Assembly (NCBI GenBank): GCA_020633515.1
Contig: JACKDM010000015.1
Coordinates: 21,945-85,944, forward strand
From: Myxococcales bacterium
GTDB lineage: Bacteria > Myxococcota > Bradymonadia > UBA7976 > UBA1532
DNA: 64,000 nucleotides
Reading direction: 5' to 3'
Below are positions 43,177-54,059 of this stretch, one piece after another. The position numbers and the translations under genes were made by a program. Numbering within the stretch: the first letter of the stretch is position 1; each line of letters starts with the position of its first letter. The notes beneath the pieces are model-generated. The model did not search any database. It was given only the letters and a program-made list of their open reading frames with translations, and had not been told where the DNA came from.

Positions 43177-44417
43177 TGATCCCGAGCAAGCATCTGTTGA
43201 CCGGCGCCGCCCTCGGCGCCGCGCTCGGCCTCGGCGGCTGTGGCGTCGAGACCTTCCTCGTCGAGTCGGGCAGCGAGGAGCACGCGCCCGCGGTGACCGT
43301 CGTCTCCGGCAAGATCGCCAACGCCCCCGAAGGCATCAGCTTCACCCGCCCCGACGGTGAGGCCGTCACCCCGGTCGAGACCACGATCGGCGGCGGCCGC
43401 TACCGGCTCGACCTGCCCGACGACACCTACGTCAACGGCCGCCTCACCGCGACCGACGCGAGCGGCACCCTGCTCGCGCTCGTGCCCCGCCTCGTGCCCG
43501 GCGGCCGCGTCGACGGCGTCGACCTCGACCTGCGCTCGACCGCCGCGACCCTCATCGTCGACACCGCGCTCGCGCTCACCGAGACCGGCCTGCAGGTCGT
43601 CGACGACTGCGTGCTCGGCGCAGCACTCGACGAGCTCGGCGCCGCGATGGACGACGACGGCACCCCCGCTGCCGCCGTGCTCGCCGCCGTCGAGGCCGCC
43701 GGCGGCGTGCCCGAAGACGGCGCCGTCGCCGCCGAGCGCGAGGCCGCCGCCGCCGAGGTCTCGCTGCGAGGCATCATCGACGAAGACAACATCCGCGCCA
43801 TCTTCGAGGTCGACTTCAACGCCGGCCGCCTCGATGGCAACGGTGACATGATCAATCGCTTCAAGTGGGTCCGCGACGAGCCCGGCAAGCAGATGTACTT
43901 CGTCGGCGGCCTGCACGAAGACTCGCCGGTGCAAGACAGCGAGCTCAGCGCGATGATGGGTGACACCGGCTCGTGGACCCCCAACCAGGTCGCCATGTAC
44001 GACGATGGCACCCACGGCGACGACGTCGCCGGTGACAACATCTGGACCATCAGCTTCGACCTGCCCCGCGGCGCCCGCATCGGCTACAAGTACACCTGGG
44101 GCCAGCAGGGCCAGCTCTGGACCGGCACCGAGGAGTGGCCCGGCAACCAGCGCATCCTCGAGATCACCGACCAGAACGGCGACGACTTCGTGCGCCGCCG
44201 CGACAACTTCGGCGACGAGGCCACCAACAAGGACCTCGCCAACAGCAATCGCCGGCGGCTGACGACCGGCGTCAGCGAGATCACCTGGGACACCGACCTC
44301 AACGGCGATGACATCCCCGACGCACGCGAGCGTCCCATCGACCTCGACAACGACGGCACCCTCGACGAGTGGGTGACCCCGACCGCGATCGGACCGGCGA
44401 CGGTCCCCTGCGAGTGA
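43176..44417 (+). CDS. Lipoprotein with starch-binding-like beta domain
   Basis: 413 residues. Lipobox (LGLGGC), an N-terminal beta domain, and a middle segment (MYDDGTHGDDVAGDNIWTIS ... IGYKYTWGQQGQLWTG) matching the loop pattern of immunoglobulin-like or CBM20/48-like modules that bind starch (D-x-G-x-H-G-D-x-x-A-G-D-x-x-W). An in-frame GTG at 43173 overlaps the porin stop and has better spacing to GGAGG; the ATG at 43176 is used here. Expected to hold alpha-glucan at the surface, by context. Confidence 0.72.
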   Translation: MIPSKHLLTGAALGAALGLGGCGVETFLVESGSEEHAPAVTVVSGKIANAPEGISFTRPDGEAVTPVETTIGGGRYRLDLPDDTYVNGRLTATDASGTLLALVPRLVPGGRVDGVDLDLRSTAATLIVDTALALTETGLQVVDDCVLGAALDELGAAMDDDGTPAAAVLAAVEAAGGVPEDGAVAAEREAAAAEVSLRGIIDEDNIRAIFEVDFNAGRLDGNGDMINRFKWVRDEPGKQMYFVGGLHEDSPVQDSELSAMMGDTGSWTPNQVAMYDDGTHGDDVAGDNIWTISFDLPRGARIGYKYTWGQQGQLWTGTEEWPGNQRILEITDQNGDDFVRRRDNFGDEATNKDLANSNRRRLTTGVSEITWDTDLNGDDIPDARERPIDLDNDGTLDEWVTPTAIGPATVPCE

Positions 44418-44468
44418 CTTGCCCGGCGCCGCCCACGCCCCGGTGCGGGGCGCCGTGACGTGTTCTGC

Positions 44469-44512
44469 CGGGGCCGACGTGACCCAGCCACGATACCCTG
44501 GGTCCGGCCCCG
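44469..44512 (+). other. Stable stem-loop in the leader of the next gene
   Basis: CGGGGCCG (44469) pairs with CGGCCCCG (44505), and within it ACCCAG (44482) pairs with CTGGGT (44498). A second hairpin GCGCGC-tgc-GCGCGC-type follows at about 44528. No T-run follows, so it is not a classic terminator; it could be an attenuator, an RNA element or a processing site between cistrons. Confidence 0.45.
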
Positions 44513-44597
44513 AAGTGAGACCGACCGCGCGCTGCGCGCGGCCACCCGCAGCCGGCCTGGGGAGGTCGGTTGCTGATGTTTTGGTGAGGATGTGAAG

Positions 44598-45581
44598 ATG
44601 AAGATGAACGAACGACTGCTGACCGCGCTGCTCGCCGCCGGCCTGATGGCGGCCTTCCTGCCCGGCTGCGACGACGACGACACCAACAGCGACGCCGACA
44701 TGGGCGCCGAGGGCGAAGGCGAGGGCGAGGGCGAAGGCGAAGGCGAAGGCGAAGGCGAAGGCGAGGGCGAGGGCGAGTTCGCCCGCATCGAGTTCGCCGT
44801 CGACGACACCGCCAACCGCACCTACACCGCCGCCGACGGCCTCGCGTGGAAGGGCTCGTTCCGCGTCGAAGAGGGCGTCGTCAACTTCGCCTCCGACTGG
44901 AGCGGCCCCTACCCGCTGCTCTACGACGACGGCCCCTGGGACGCCGGCGGCCACGAGCCCGCCGGCTCGACCGCCGGTGACAACATCTGGGGCATCTCGA
45001 TCGAGACCCCCTCGCCCGACGCCGACCAGCCCTTCGAGTACGGCCTCATCCGCGGCTCGGTCGATGGCTCCGACGGCGCGTGGATCTGGGTCGGCCCCAA
45101 CGGCATGTTCACCGTGCCCGCCGGCTCGACCGACACCATCGACGTCTTCACCTTCGTCATCGAGGCGTTCGGCGAGATCGACATGCGCGTCATGCTCGAC
45201 ACCTCGATGCTCAACGCCGAGTTCGCCGCGTTCGACCCGGCGAGCGGCGTCGCGATCAAGAGCAGCGCCTGGGGCTGGTCGGAGATCACCCTCACCGACG
45301 ACGGCATGATGGGCGACGAGACCGCCGACGATGGGATCTTCACCTTCGTGCTCAGCGAGCACGTCGGCGAAGGCACCGCCTACCCCCACAGCGGCCTCCT
45401 CGCGAGCGGCGACCAGCCGGAGTTCATCTTCGTGCTCGGCGGCGGCCTCGAGTACAAGGTCGGCGGCGCTGGCGCGACCGACGGCGTCTCGGCCGACACC
45501 CAGGCGCCCGGCGGCGACTGGGCCGACGCGACCGTCGAGGTCAAGGCCGACAACATGAACACCTACATCACGGCCCCCTGA
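44598..45581 (+). CDS. Lipoprotein with (Glu-Gly)n linker and starch-binding-like domains
   Basis: 327 residues. Lipobox (AAFLPGC), an (EG)n linker of about 11 pairs, then two beta domains: one with YDDGPWDAGGHEPAGSTAGD-type loops ending in the D-N-I-W-G element, and one with GDETADDGIFTFVLSEHVG. The loop pattern is shared with the gene before it, so the two may be related surface glucan-binding proteins. AGGA lies 7 bases before the ATG at 44598. It probably sits beside the porin. Confidence 0.72.
   Translation: MKMNERLLTALLAAGLMAAFLPGCDDDDTNSDADMGAEGEGEGEGEGEGEGEGEGEGEGEFARIEFAVDDTANRTYTAADGLAWKGSFRVEEGVVNFASDWSGPYPLLYDDGPWDAGGHEPAGSTAGDNIWGISIETPSPDADQPFEYGLIRGSVDGSDGAWIWVGPNGMFTVPAGSTDTIDVFTFVIEAFGEIDMRVMLDTSMLNAEFAAFDPASGVAIKSSAWGWSEITLTDDGMMGDETADDGIFTFVLSEHVGEGTAYPHSGLLASGDQPEFIFVLGGGLEYKVGGAGATDGVSADTQAPGGDWADATVEVKADNMNTYITAP
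44709..44777 (+). repeat. In-frame (GAG/GAA-GGC)n repeat encoding (Glu-Gly)n
   Basis: About 11 units of 6 bp in the lipoprotein gene, the same design as 1902-2031 in an unrelated protein. Confidence 0.85.
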
Positions 45582-45747
45582 GCGCGCACCGGGACGCCGC
45601 GCGGCGCGCCTCGTCGAGCGCGCGCCGCGCGAACCCCGCCGAGCGGCAAGCACCCGCCAGCCCGTTGACATCGGCCCGACACCCGCAATACACGGTGACC
45701 GACGTGGCCGCGCACCCGCATCGGCGCCCGAGAGGTTGAAGACAGAC

Positions 45748-46884
45748 GTGCTCCCGCTCCCCCGGCACCGGCGTGACCTCGCGCTCGCCCTCGGCGCGCT
45801 CGCCGCGCTCGCCGCCCCCGGGAGCCCCGCCCACGCCGCGCCGGTCATCGCGCTCACCGATCCCGCCCACGACGACGACGGCCCCGGCGGCTACGTGCAC
45901 CCGAGCGGCCGCCCCTACGCCCGCGGGCAGTACGACCTCCGCCGCTTCGAAGCCGAGGTCGTCGGCGACGTGCTCGAGCTCCGCGTCACCCTCGACGCCC
46001 CGATCCGCCGACCCATCGAGCCCCGGATCAGCGGCGCCCGCACGATCGCGCTCGACAACGGCGTCTACGTGCAGAACATCGACGTCTACCTCGACACCAC
46101 GCCCGGCGCCGGCTTCACCGAAGGCATCCCCGGCCGCCGCGTCTCATTCGCGCCCGCCGACGCCTGGGATCATGCCATCGTGCTGACCCCGCAACCCTAC
46201 AAGGTCCGCGCCGTCCTCGAAGGCTGGGGCCGCGCCGGCGCCCACGTCAGCGTGCCCGCCGACGTCGTCGACGAGGGCCGCACCGCGATCGCCCGCGTCC
46301 CGCTCGACCGCCTCGGCGGCCCGCCCGCGCCGCACTGGGGTTATGCCATCGCCGTCAGCGGCGCCCGCTGGGACGAGACCCTCGCCGTCGTCGACCTGCT
46401 CACCGACGACGCCCGCCTCGACGCCTACACGCTCCCGGTGCACACCGTCGCCGAGAACGAAGCCTTCGGCGGCGGCGCGCTCGGCGCGGCGCACACCCAG
46501 GTCATCGACATCTTCACCCCGCCCGGCCTCACCCAGCGCGACGCGCTCGCCGGCCGCGCGATCCTCCCGATGATCCGCCTCGACGGCCGCCCGCCCGCCG
46601 CGCCCGCGCCCGCAGCCGCGCCTGCACCCGAAGCCACCCCGGCCGCCGCCGACCCCACGATCAAGGACATCCTCGACACCACCGTCGTCATCACCGGCGC
46701 CCCGCCCACCGCGCCCTACCGGCTCGCCGAGGTCTACGGCCGAGACGGCCGCCGCGCCGGCAAGGTCGTCGTCACCGCCATCCACCCCGAATTCGTCACC
46801 GCCACCATCGTCGAGGGCCTCGCCACCATCCAGAGAGGCATGACCGTCCGGTTCCCCGAGCCGGCCCAAGACGCCGAGGAGTGA
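45748..46884 (+). CDS. Second glucodextranase C-domain-like exported protein
   Basis: 378 residues from a GTG (an in-frame TTG at 45736 is also possible). Signal peptide without Cys at the cleavage site (GSPAHAAPVI), so it is periplasmic rather than a lipoprotein. The domain begins LTDPAHDDDGPGGYVHPSG and continues YDLRRFEAEVV, clearly homologous to the protein at 40325. A Pro/Ala-rich linker and a C-terminal ~70-residue segment (VVITGAPPTAPYRLAEVYG ... IVEGLATIQRGMTVRFPEP) are extra. It is 4 bp upstream of malE, so a periplasmic glucan-handling partner of the transporter is inferred. Confidence 0.75.
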   Translation: MLPLPRHRRDLALALGALAALAAPGSPAHAAPVIALTDPAHDDDGPGGYVHPSGRPYARGQYDLRRFEAEVVGDVLELRVTLDAPIRRPIEPRISGARTIALDNGVYVQNIDVYLDTTPGAGFTEGIPGRRVSFAPADAWDHAIVLTPQPYKVRAVLEGWGRAGAHVSVPADVVDEGRTAIARVPLDRLGGPPAPHWGYAIAVSGARWDETLAVVDLLTDDARLDAYTLPVHTVAENEAFGGGALGAAHTQVIDIFTPPGLTQRDALAGRAILPMIRLDGRPPAAPAPAAAPAPEATPAAADPTIKDILDTTVVITGAPPTAPYRLAEVYGRDGRRAGKVVVTAIHPEFVTATIVEGLATIQRGMTVRFPEPAQDAEE

Positions 46885-46888
46885 TTCG

Positions 46889-48088
46889 ATGAAGCGATCC
46901 GCCCTGCTCTGCGCGCTGCTGTTGCTGCTCGCCCCCACCTTCGCGCTCGCCAAGACCACCATCAACATCTGGCATGCCTACCGCGGCAAGGAAGAGGCGG
47001 CGCTCAAGAAGGTCGTCGACGCCTTCAACCAGAAGGGCGGCGAGATCGAGATCCAGCTCCTCGGCATCCCTTACGATGCCTTCGCCGACAAGATCACGGC
47101 CGCCATCCCCCGCGACAAGGGCCCCGACCTCTTCATCGCCGCCCACGACCGCATCGGCGACTGGGCCGCCAAGCAGGTCATCGAGCCGGTCGACTTCTGG
47201 CTCACCGATGACATCCGCGGCCGCTACCTGCCACCCACGATGAAGGCGCTCACCTACGACGACGCCGTCTACGGCCTCCCGATGGCCTTCAAGATGGTCG
47301 TGCTCTTCTACAACCCCGCGCTCGTGCCTTCGCCGCCCGCGACCACCGATGACATGATCGCCGCCGCGAAGAAGGCCACCGACGCCGGCAAGCAGCGCTT
47401 CGGGCTCGTCTACGAGAACGCCAACTTCTACTACCAGATGGCCTGGATGCACGGCTTCGGCGGCGAGGTCTTCAACAAGCGCGGCAAGCCCACCCTCGGC
47501 AGCGACGAGGTCATCAACTCACTCGCCTTCGCCCGCCGCCTCGCCCGCGACGAAGGCATCATGCCGCAGGAGGTCACCGCCTCGCTCGTCACCACCCTCT
47601 TCAACAAGGGACAGGCCGGCATGGTCATCAGCGGCCCCTGGTTCATGGGTGAGATCGACCCCAGCGTGCGCTATCAGGTCGCGACGCTGCCCACCATCAG
47701 CCAGAACGGCAAGAAGGCCCAGCCCGCGCTCACCGCCGAAGCCATCATCATGAGCGCCAAGAGCGCCCACAAGAAGGAAGCCTTCGAAGTCATGCAGTAC
47801 CTCACCGGCGTCGAGGCCGGGGTCGTCATGGCCACCGAAGGCCGCCAGCCCGTCGCCCGCCGCGAGGTCTACGACGACGCCCGCGTCAAGGGCGACGCCA
47901 CGCTCCAGGTCTTCCGCCGCCAGCTCGACACCGCGGTGCCGATGCCCAACACCCCGGCCATGCTCATGGTCTGGTCACCCATGACCACCGCCATGAACAA
48001 GGTCATCAACGGCGACACCCCCCCCGCCGACGCCGCCAAGGCCGCGCAGGAAGAGATCGCAAAGCTCGTGAAGGGAGCGCGCAGGTAG
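46889..48088 (+). CDS. malE: Maltose/maltodextrin-binding protein (MalE-type)
   Basis: 399 residues. Signal peptide (LLLLLAPTFALA), mature start KTTINIWHAYRGKEEAALKKVV, typical of family 1 sugar-binding proteins. AAHDRIGDWAAKQVIEPV, YDDAVYGLPMAFKMVVLFYNP and NKGQAGMVISGPWFM match MalE closely, and the set of aromatics fits maltodextrin binding. It delivers linear alpha-glucans to MalFGK. Short spacing to both neighbours indicates one transcript. Confidence 0.92.
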   Translation: MKRSALLCALLLLLAPTFALAKTTINIWHAYRGKEEAALKKVVDAFNQKGGEIEIQLLGIPYDAFADKITAAIPRDKGPDLFIAAHDRIGDWAAKQVIEPVDFWLTDDIRGRYLPPTMKALTYDDAVYGLPMAFKMVVLFYNPALVPSPPATTDDMIAAAKKATDAGKQRFGLVYENANFYYQMAWMHGFGGEVFNKRGKPTLGSDEVINSLAFARRLARDEGIMPQEVTASLVTTLFNKGQAGMVISGPWFMGEIDPSVRYQVATLPTISQNGKKAQPALTAEAIIMSAKSAHKKEAFEVMQYLTGVEAGVVMATEGRQPVARREVYDDARVKGDATLQVFRRQLDTAVPMPNTPAMLMVWSPMTTAMNKVINGDTPPADAAKAAQEEIAKLVKGARR

Positions 48089-48089
48089 C

Positions 48090-49186
<1,097 letters not shown>

Positions 49187-49190
<4 letters not shown>

Positions 49191-51268
49191 CCCCGCCCGC
49201 CCCGCCGAAGCGCAGCGCGCTCTGGCTCCCCGTCGCCGCGCTCCTCGTCGCGATCGGCTTCTTCGCCGTCGCCTGGGCGCAGGCCCGCGCCGACGCCATC
49301 GCCGCGCAGGCCAGCCGCGCCGCCGCCGTCGCCCGCGCCGTCGCCTGGGTCCACGTGCAGGCCGGCATGCGCTTCGACGACGCCGCCGAGACGCAGGCGC
49401 AGCGCTTCGTCGAGCAGGTCGTCGCGAAGGTCCCCGGCGTCGACGAGGCGCTCGTGCTCAAGGGCGTGCAGTACGAGGCCCACTCCGTGCCCGACCGCGC
49501 CGGGAAGCGCCTCGACACCGAGAGCCTCGACGCCAAGGCGCTCTACGACACCGCGCGCCGGCTGCAAGCCAACCTCCAGAAGAACATCGACGAGCGCGCC
49601 CGCCGCCCCGAGCTCACCGCCGACCCCTACCCCCAGGTCGAGGTCGCGAGCACCGGCAGCGGCGCGCTCGAAGCCATCGCCGTCGCCAACGACGCCGGCA
49701 AGTACGTCGGCGCCGCCCGCGTCCGCGCCGCGCCCGTCCCGCTCGACCTCGGCCTGCCCTGGCTCCTCGCCGCCATCGCCGCCGGCATCGCGCTGCTCTG
49801 GCTCCCGATCGCCCGCGCCCGCGCCCGCCTCCCCGCCGCCGTGCGCCTCGGCGCCGGCGCCGCGCTCCTCACCGGGCTCACCGTCGCCGGCGCCGTCACC
49901 CTGCCCGCGTGGCGCGACGGCGTCCGCCGCGACTCGACCCGCCTCGTCGCCGAGACCCACGCCGCGCTCGCCGACGCCGGCCTGCTCGCCGCCGAGGCCC
50001 CGATCGACCCCGAAGACTGGGAAGACCTCGACGACGACGAGCGCCGCGAAGAGACCGCCCGCCGCGAAGCCAACGCGCTCGTGCCCACCCTCGACCGCGC
50101 GCTCGACGGCGCCCGCCAGGGCGCGCTCCTCGCGATCCGCCGCGCCATCGCCGACGCCACCCCCTCGCCCGATGCCATCGATGGCACCCCGACCAGCGAC
50201 GGCGCCGCCCGGATCAGCTACAGCGCCCGCGACTACACGATGGACTACGCCGACGCGTACTTCGCCGCCGCCGTCCGCCAGGACGCCAGCGACGTGCGCG
50301 TCTGGGCGATCGGCCTCGGCCTGCTCGGCCTCCTCGTCTTTCTGCTCGGCGAGCTCGGCCAGCTCCGCCGCGCCGGCGCCGCCGCCGTACGCCACCGCGG
50401 CGCCTATGCCTACCTGACGCCGGCCATGCTCGGCATGCTCGTGCTCGTCTTCGTGCCCGTCGTCTTCGGCATCTACCTCGGCTTCACCCAGCGCACCTAC
50501 AACGTCATCGAGTTCGCCGGCGTCCGGAACTACGTCGAGATCCTCAGCGACACGAACTTCAGCGACCCGCGCAACTTCTACTTCAAGCTCGGCGTGACCT
50601 TGATGTGGACCGCGCTCAACGTCGGCCTGCACGTCGGCATCGGCCTCTTCCTCGCGCTCCTGCTCAACGACCAGATGCTCAAGGCCCGTGGCATCTACCG
50701 CGTCCTCTTGATCGTGCCCTGGGCGATCCCCAACTACATCACCGCGCTCATCTGGAAGGGCATGTTCAACAAGCAGTTCGGCGCGGTGAACGCCTTCCTC
50801 GAGCTGATGGGCGCCGAGTCGGTGAGCTGGTTCCAGAGCTTCTGGCCGGCCTTCACCACCAACCTCGTCACCAACACCTGGCTCGGCTTCCCGTTCATGA
50901 TGGTCGTCTGCCTCGGCGCCTTGCAGTCGATCCCATCCGATCTCTACGAGGCCGCCTGGGTCGACGGCGCCGATCGCTGGCAGCGGTTCCGCCGCATCAC
51001 CCTGCCCCTGCTCATGCCCGCGCTGGTGCCCGCAGTCATCGTCGGCACCGTGTGGACCTTCAACATGTTCAACATCATCTACCTCGTCTCCGGCGGGGCC
51101 CCCAACGGCGCGACCGACATCCTCATCACCGACGCCTACCGCTGGGCCTTCGAACGCGACCGCTATGGCTACGCGGCGGCCTACTCGACGGTCATCTTCT
51201 TGATCCTGCTCGGTTTCACCCTCGTCACCAACAAGATCACCGGTGCCACCAAGGGGGCCTTCGAATGA
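49187..51268 (+). CDS. malF: Maltodextrin ABC permease MalF with an N-terminal sensor-like extension
   Basis: 693 residues; the permease core is only the last ~290. Core: AYLTPAMLGMLVLVFVPVVFGIYLG, six helices and the EAA loop EAAWVDGADRWQRFRRITLP. The added N-terminal ~395 residues have one helix (about 10-30), a ~155-residue extracytoplasmic domain (VPGVDEALVLKG, YEAHSVPDRAGKRLD, YPQVEVA, GKYVGAARV) resembling a Cache/PAS-type ligand sensor, two more helices (about 185-235) and a second ~130-residue acidic loop. E. coli MalF has a large P2 loop but not this. The extension may sense substrate or dock MalE. GTG start overlapping malK. Confidence 0.88.
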
Positions 51269-52107
51269 GCGTGCAGACCGAGCGATCGACCGCCGCCGGT
51301 CGAGTCATCAAGAACCTCTTCCTCATCGCCGTCAGCGTCGCGACGCTCTACCCGGTGCTGTGGGTGTTCAAGATGGCGCTCACGCCCTCGCAGGGCTTCG
51401 ACATGTCTCTCAACCCCATCCCATCCGAGCCATCGCTCGACAACTTCCGCCACCTCTTCACCGAGCTGCCGTTCTTCACCTGGCTCATGAACAGCGCCAT
51501 CGTCAGCGTCGCGACGACCATCATCGGCGTCTTCCTCGCCTGCACGAGCGCCTATGCCCTCAGCCGCTTCCGCTTCCCCGGCCGCACCACCGCGATGCTC
51601 GCGTTCCTCGTCACCCAGATGTTCCCCGGCGTCCTGATGATGATCCCGCTCTATCTCATCATCGACGCCATGGGTCTGCTCGACTCGCTCATCGGGCTCG
51701 TCTTCGTCTACTCGACGACCGCGATCCCATTCTGCGTGTGGATGCTCAAAGGCTACTTCGACACCATCCCCATCGAGCTCGAAGAGGCGGCGCTGATGGA
51801 CGGCGCGTCGACGAGCCTGATCTTCTGGAAGATCATCCTCCCGCTCTCGCTGCCCGCCGTCGCCGTCACCGCGCTCTTCTCGTTCATGACCGCCTGGAAC
51901 GAGTTCATCCTCGCGGCGGTGTTCATGAACCGCGAAGACAACTACACCCTCCCCGTCGGCCTGCAGCGCATGGTCGGCCAGTTCTCGACCGACTGGGGTT
52001 ACTTCGCCGCGGGCGCGATCCTGGTGAGCGTCCCGGTCGTGGTCCTCTTCTTCGCCTTGCAGAAGCACCTCGTCGGCGGCCTCACCGCGGGCGGGGTCAA
52101 GGGATGA
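51265..52107 (+). CDS. malG: Maltodextrin ABC permease MalG
   Basis: 280 residues, the normal size. Six helices, PVLWVFKMALTP start, and the EAA loop EEAALMDGASTSLIFWKIILPLS for MalK contact. The C-terminal LQKHLVGGLTAGGVKG is conserved in MalG, where it takes part in the transport gate. ATGA overlaps on both sides tie it to malF and the amylase gene. Confidence 0.93.
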   Translation: MSVQTERSTAAGRVIKNLFLIAVSVATLYPVLWVFKMALTPSQGFDMSLNPIPSEPSLDNFRHLFTELPFFTWLMNSAIVSVATTIIGVFLACTSAYALSRFRFPGRTTAMLAFLVTQMFPGVLMMIPLYLIIDAMGLLDSLIGLVFVYSTTAIPFCVWMLKGYFDTIPIELEEAALMDGASTSLIFWKIILPLSLPAVAVTALFSFMTAWNEFILAAVFMNREDNYTLPVGLQRMVGQFSTDWGYFAAGAILVSVPVVVLFFALQKHLVGGLTAGGVKG

Positions 52108-54026
52108 CCATGCGTGCCCTCACCTCCGCGCTCCTCGCGCTCGCGCTCCTCGCCCCGCTCGCCGGCTGTGACGACGGCGGCGGCGATGACACCGACGCTG
52201 GCATGGGCGGCAGCGGCGGCGCCGGTGCCATGGGTGGCATGGGCGGCAGCGGCGGCATGGGTGGCAGCGGTGGCATGGGCGGCGCCGCCGACATGGCACC
52301 CGGCGATGACATGGGCGGCGCCGACATGGGCCCGCCCGTCGTGCTGCCCGAGGGCCGCGAGCTCGTCATCGACGTCGGCGATGTCTTCGAGCCCGGCGAC
52401 GCCGTCCGCGACGCCTACACCGGCGCCCGCGCCACCGTCGGCGCCGACGACACCGTCACCGTCGCCGTGCCCGCCGGCGGCGTCGCGCTCATCGAGCGCG
52501 CCGACACCGACGCGGCGGCGTGGCCCTTCGACTGGGACAACGCCACCGTCTACTTCGTCATCACCGATCGCTTCCAGAACGGCGACCCGAGCAACGACGG
52601 CAGCTATGGCCGCCGCCCCGACGGTGAAGACGAGATCGGCACCTGGCACGGCGGCGACTGGGCCGGCCTCACCGCGCGCCTCGACCACATCGACGCCGTC
52701 GGCGCGAGCGCGATCTGGATCAGCGCGCCCTACGAACAGATCCACGGCTGGGTCGGCGGCGGCAGCGGTGACTTCAAACACTATGGCTACCATGGCTACT
52801 GGGCGCTCGACTTCACCACCCCCGACGCCAACTTCGGCACCGGCGAAGAGCTGCGCGCCTTCGTCGACGCCGCCCACGCCCGCGGCATCCGGGTCATCCT
52901 CGACGTCGTGATGAACCACCCCGGTTATGCCACCCTCGACGACCTCGAACGCTACCTGCCCGAGGTGCTCCGCCCCGGCTACGAAGACTGGATCGAGCGC
53001 GACGAGAGCGACAACTGGCAGGGCTGGAACGACGTCGTCGACTACCAGAGCCTCGCGTGGCTCGACTGGTGGGGCAACCGCTGGATCCGCGCCGGCTTCC
53101 CCATGCACAACGGCGCCGGCATGACCGATCTCAACCGATCGCTCGCGTTCCTGCCCGACTTCCTCACCGAAGACTTCCGCGCCGTGCCCGCGCTGCCCAC
53201 GCTGCTCACCCGCAAGCGTGACATCGACGGCAGCGGCGTCGAGCTCATCGAGGGCTACACCGTGCGCAACTACCTCGTGCGCTGGCTCTCCGACTGGGTC
53301 CGCGAGTATGGCATCGATGGCTTCCGCTGTGACACCGCCAAGCACGTCGAGCTGCCGGCCTGGGCCGCGCTCAAAGAGGCCGGCGTCGAGGCGCTGCGCG
53401 AGTGGCGGGCGGCCAACCCCGGCGAGAGCCCCGGCGACGAAGACTTCTGGATGGTCGGCGAGGTCTTCCCCCACGGCCTCGAACGCGACGCCTACTTCAC
53501 CGAGGGTGGCTTCGACGCGCTCATCAACTTCGACTTCCAGGACGTCGCCCGGAGCGTCGCGACCGATCTCGACGCGCTCGACCTGCTCTATGCGAGCTAC
53601 GCCGCGAGCCTCAACCCGGTCCCCGACTTCAACGTCATGTCGTACATCTCATCGCACGACACCTCGCTCTTCTTCGACGAGACCGGCGAGAGCGTCCCTT
53701 TGCAGTATGCCATCGGCACCGCGCTCCTGCTCACCCCCGGCGCGGTGCAGATCTTCTACGGCGACGAGACCGGCCGCCCCGCCGGCCCGCCCTCGTCCGA
53801 TGCCATCCAGGCGACCCGCTCCGACATGAACTGGGACGACCACGACGCCGAGCTGCTCGCCCACTGGCAGCGGATCGGCACCTTCCGCCGCCGCCACCCC
53901 GCGATCGGCGCCGGCGAGCACACCACGGTGAGCCTCGACGGCGACGCCTATGTCTTCGCCCGCACCCACGGCGAAGGCGCCGCCCGCGACGCGGTCGTCG
54001 TCGCCATCCCACGCCCCGCGCCCTGA
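52104..54026 (+). CDS. MalS-like alpha-amylase lipoprotein (GH13)
   Basis: 640 residues. Lipobox (LLAPLAGC), MGG/SGG linker to about residue 75, then the GH13 barrel: VYFVITDRFQNGDPSNDGSYG and GTWHGGD (as in the periplasmic MalS amylase), DVVMNHPGY, GFRCDTAKH (nucleophile Asp 410), WMVGEVF (acid Glu 453) and SSHDTS (Asp 519). The C-terminal beta domain is short. It cuts internal alpha-1,4 bonds of maltodextrin or starch. Linkage to the permease gene by an ATGA overlap shows that digestion and import are co-expressed. Confidence 0.92.
   Translation: MTMRALTSALLALALLAPLAGCDDGGGDDTDAGMGGSGGAGAMGGMGGSGGMGGSGGMGGAADMAPGDDMGGADMGPPVVLPEGRELVIDVGDVFEPGDAVRDAYTGARATVGADDTVTVAVPAGGVALIERADTDAAAWPFDWDNATVYFVITDRFQNGDPSNDGSYGRRPDGEDEIGTWHGGDWAGLTARLDHIDAVGASAIWISAPYEQIHGWVGGGSGDFKHYGYHGYWALDFTTPDANFGTGEELRAFVDAAHARGIRVILDVVMNHPGYATLDDLERYLPEVLRPGYEDWIERDESDNWQGWNDVVDYQSLAWLDWWGNRWIRAGFPMHNGAGMTDLNRSLAFLPDFLTEDFRAVPALPTLLTRKRDIDGSGVELIEGYTVRNYLVRWLSDWVREYGIDGFRCDTAKHVELPAWAALKEAGVEALREWRAANPGESPGDEDFWMVGEVFPHGLERDAYFTEGGFDALINFDFQDVARSVATDLDALDLLYASYAASLNPVPDFNVMSYISSHDTSLFFDETGESVPLQYAIGTALLLTPGAVQIFYGDETGRPAGPPSSDAIQATRSDMNWDDHDAELLAHWQRIGTFRRRHPAIGAGEHTTVSLDGDAYVFARTHGEGAARDAVVVAIPRPAP
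52198..52326 (+). repeat. In-frame GGC-GGC-ATG/AGC repeat (Met-Gly-Gly / Ser-Gly-Gly linker)
   Basis: Nine-base units (ATGGGTGGC, AGCGGCGGC) code for the linker of the amylase lipoprotein, the same design as in the lamin-tail lipoprotein and the M15-like protein. Confidence 0.7.
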
Positions 54027-54059
54027 ACGCGCCGCCCGGCGCCCGCTGGAGGATCCGCC

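Noticed and set aside
43086..45857. 923-residue leftward frame over the lipoprotein genes
   Set aside because: Antisense to three well-supported genes; its Ala/Ser/Pro tracts are the reverse of the (EG)n repeat.
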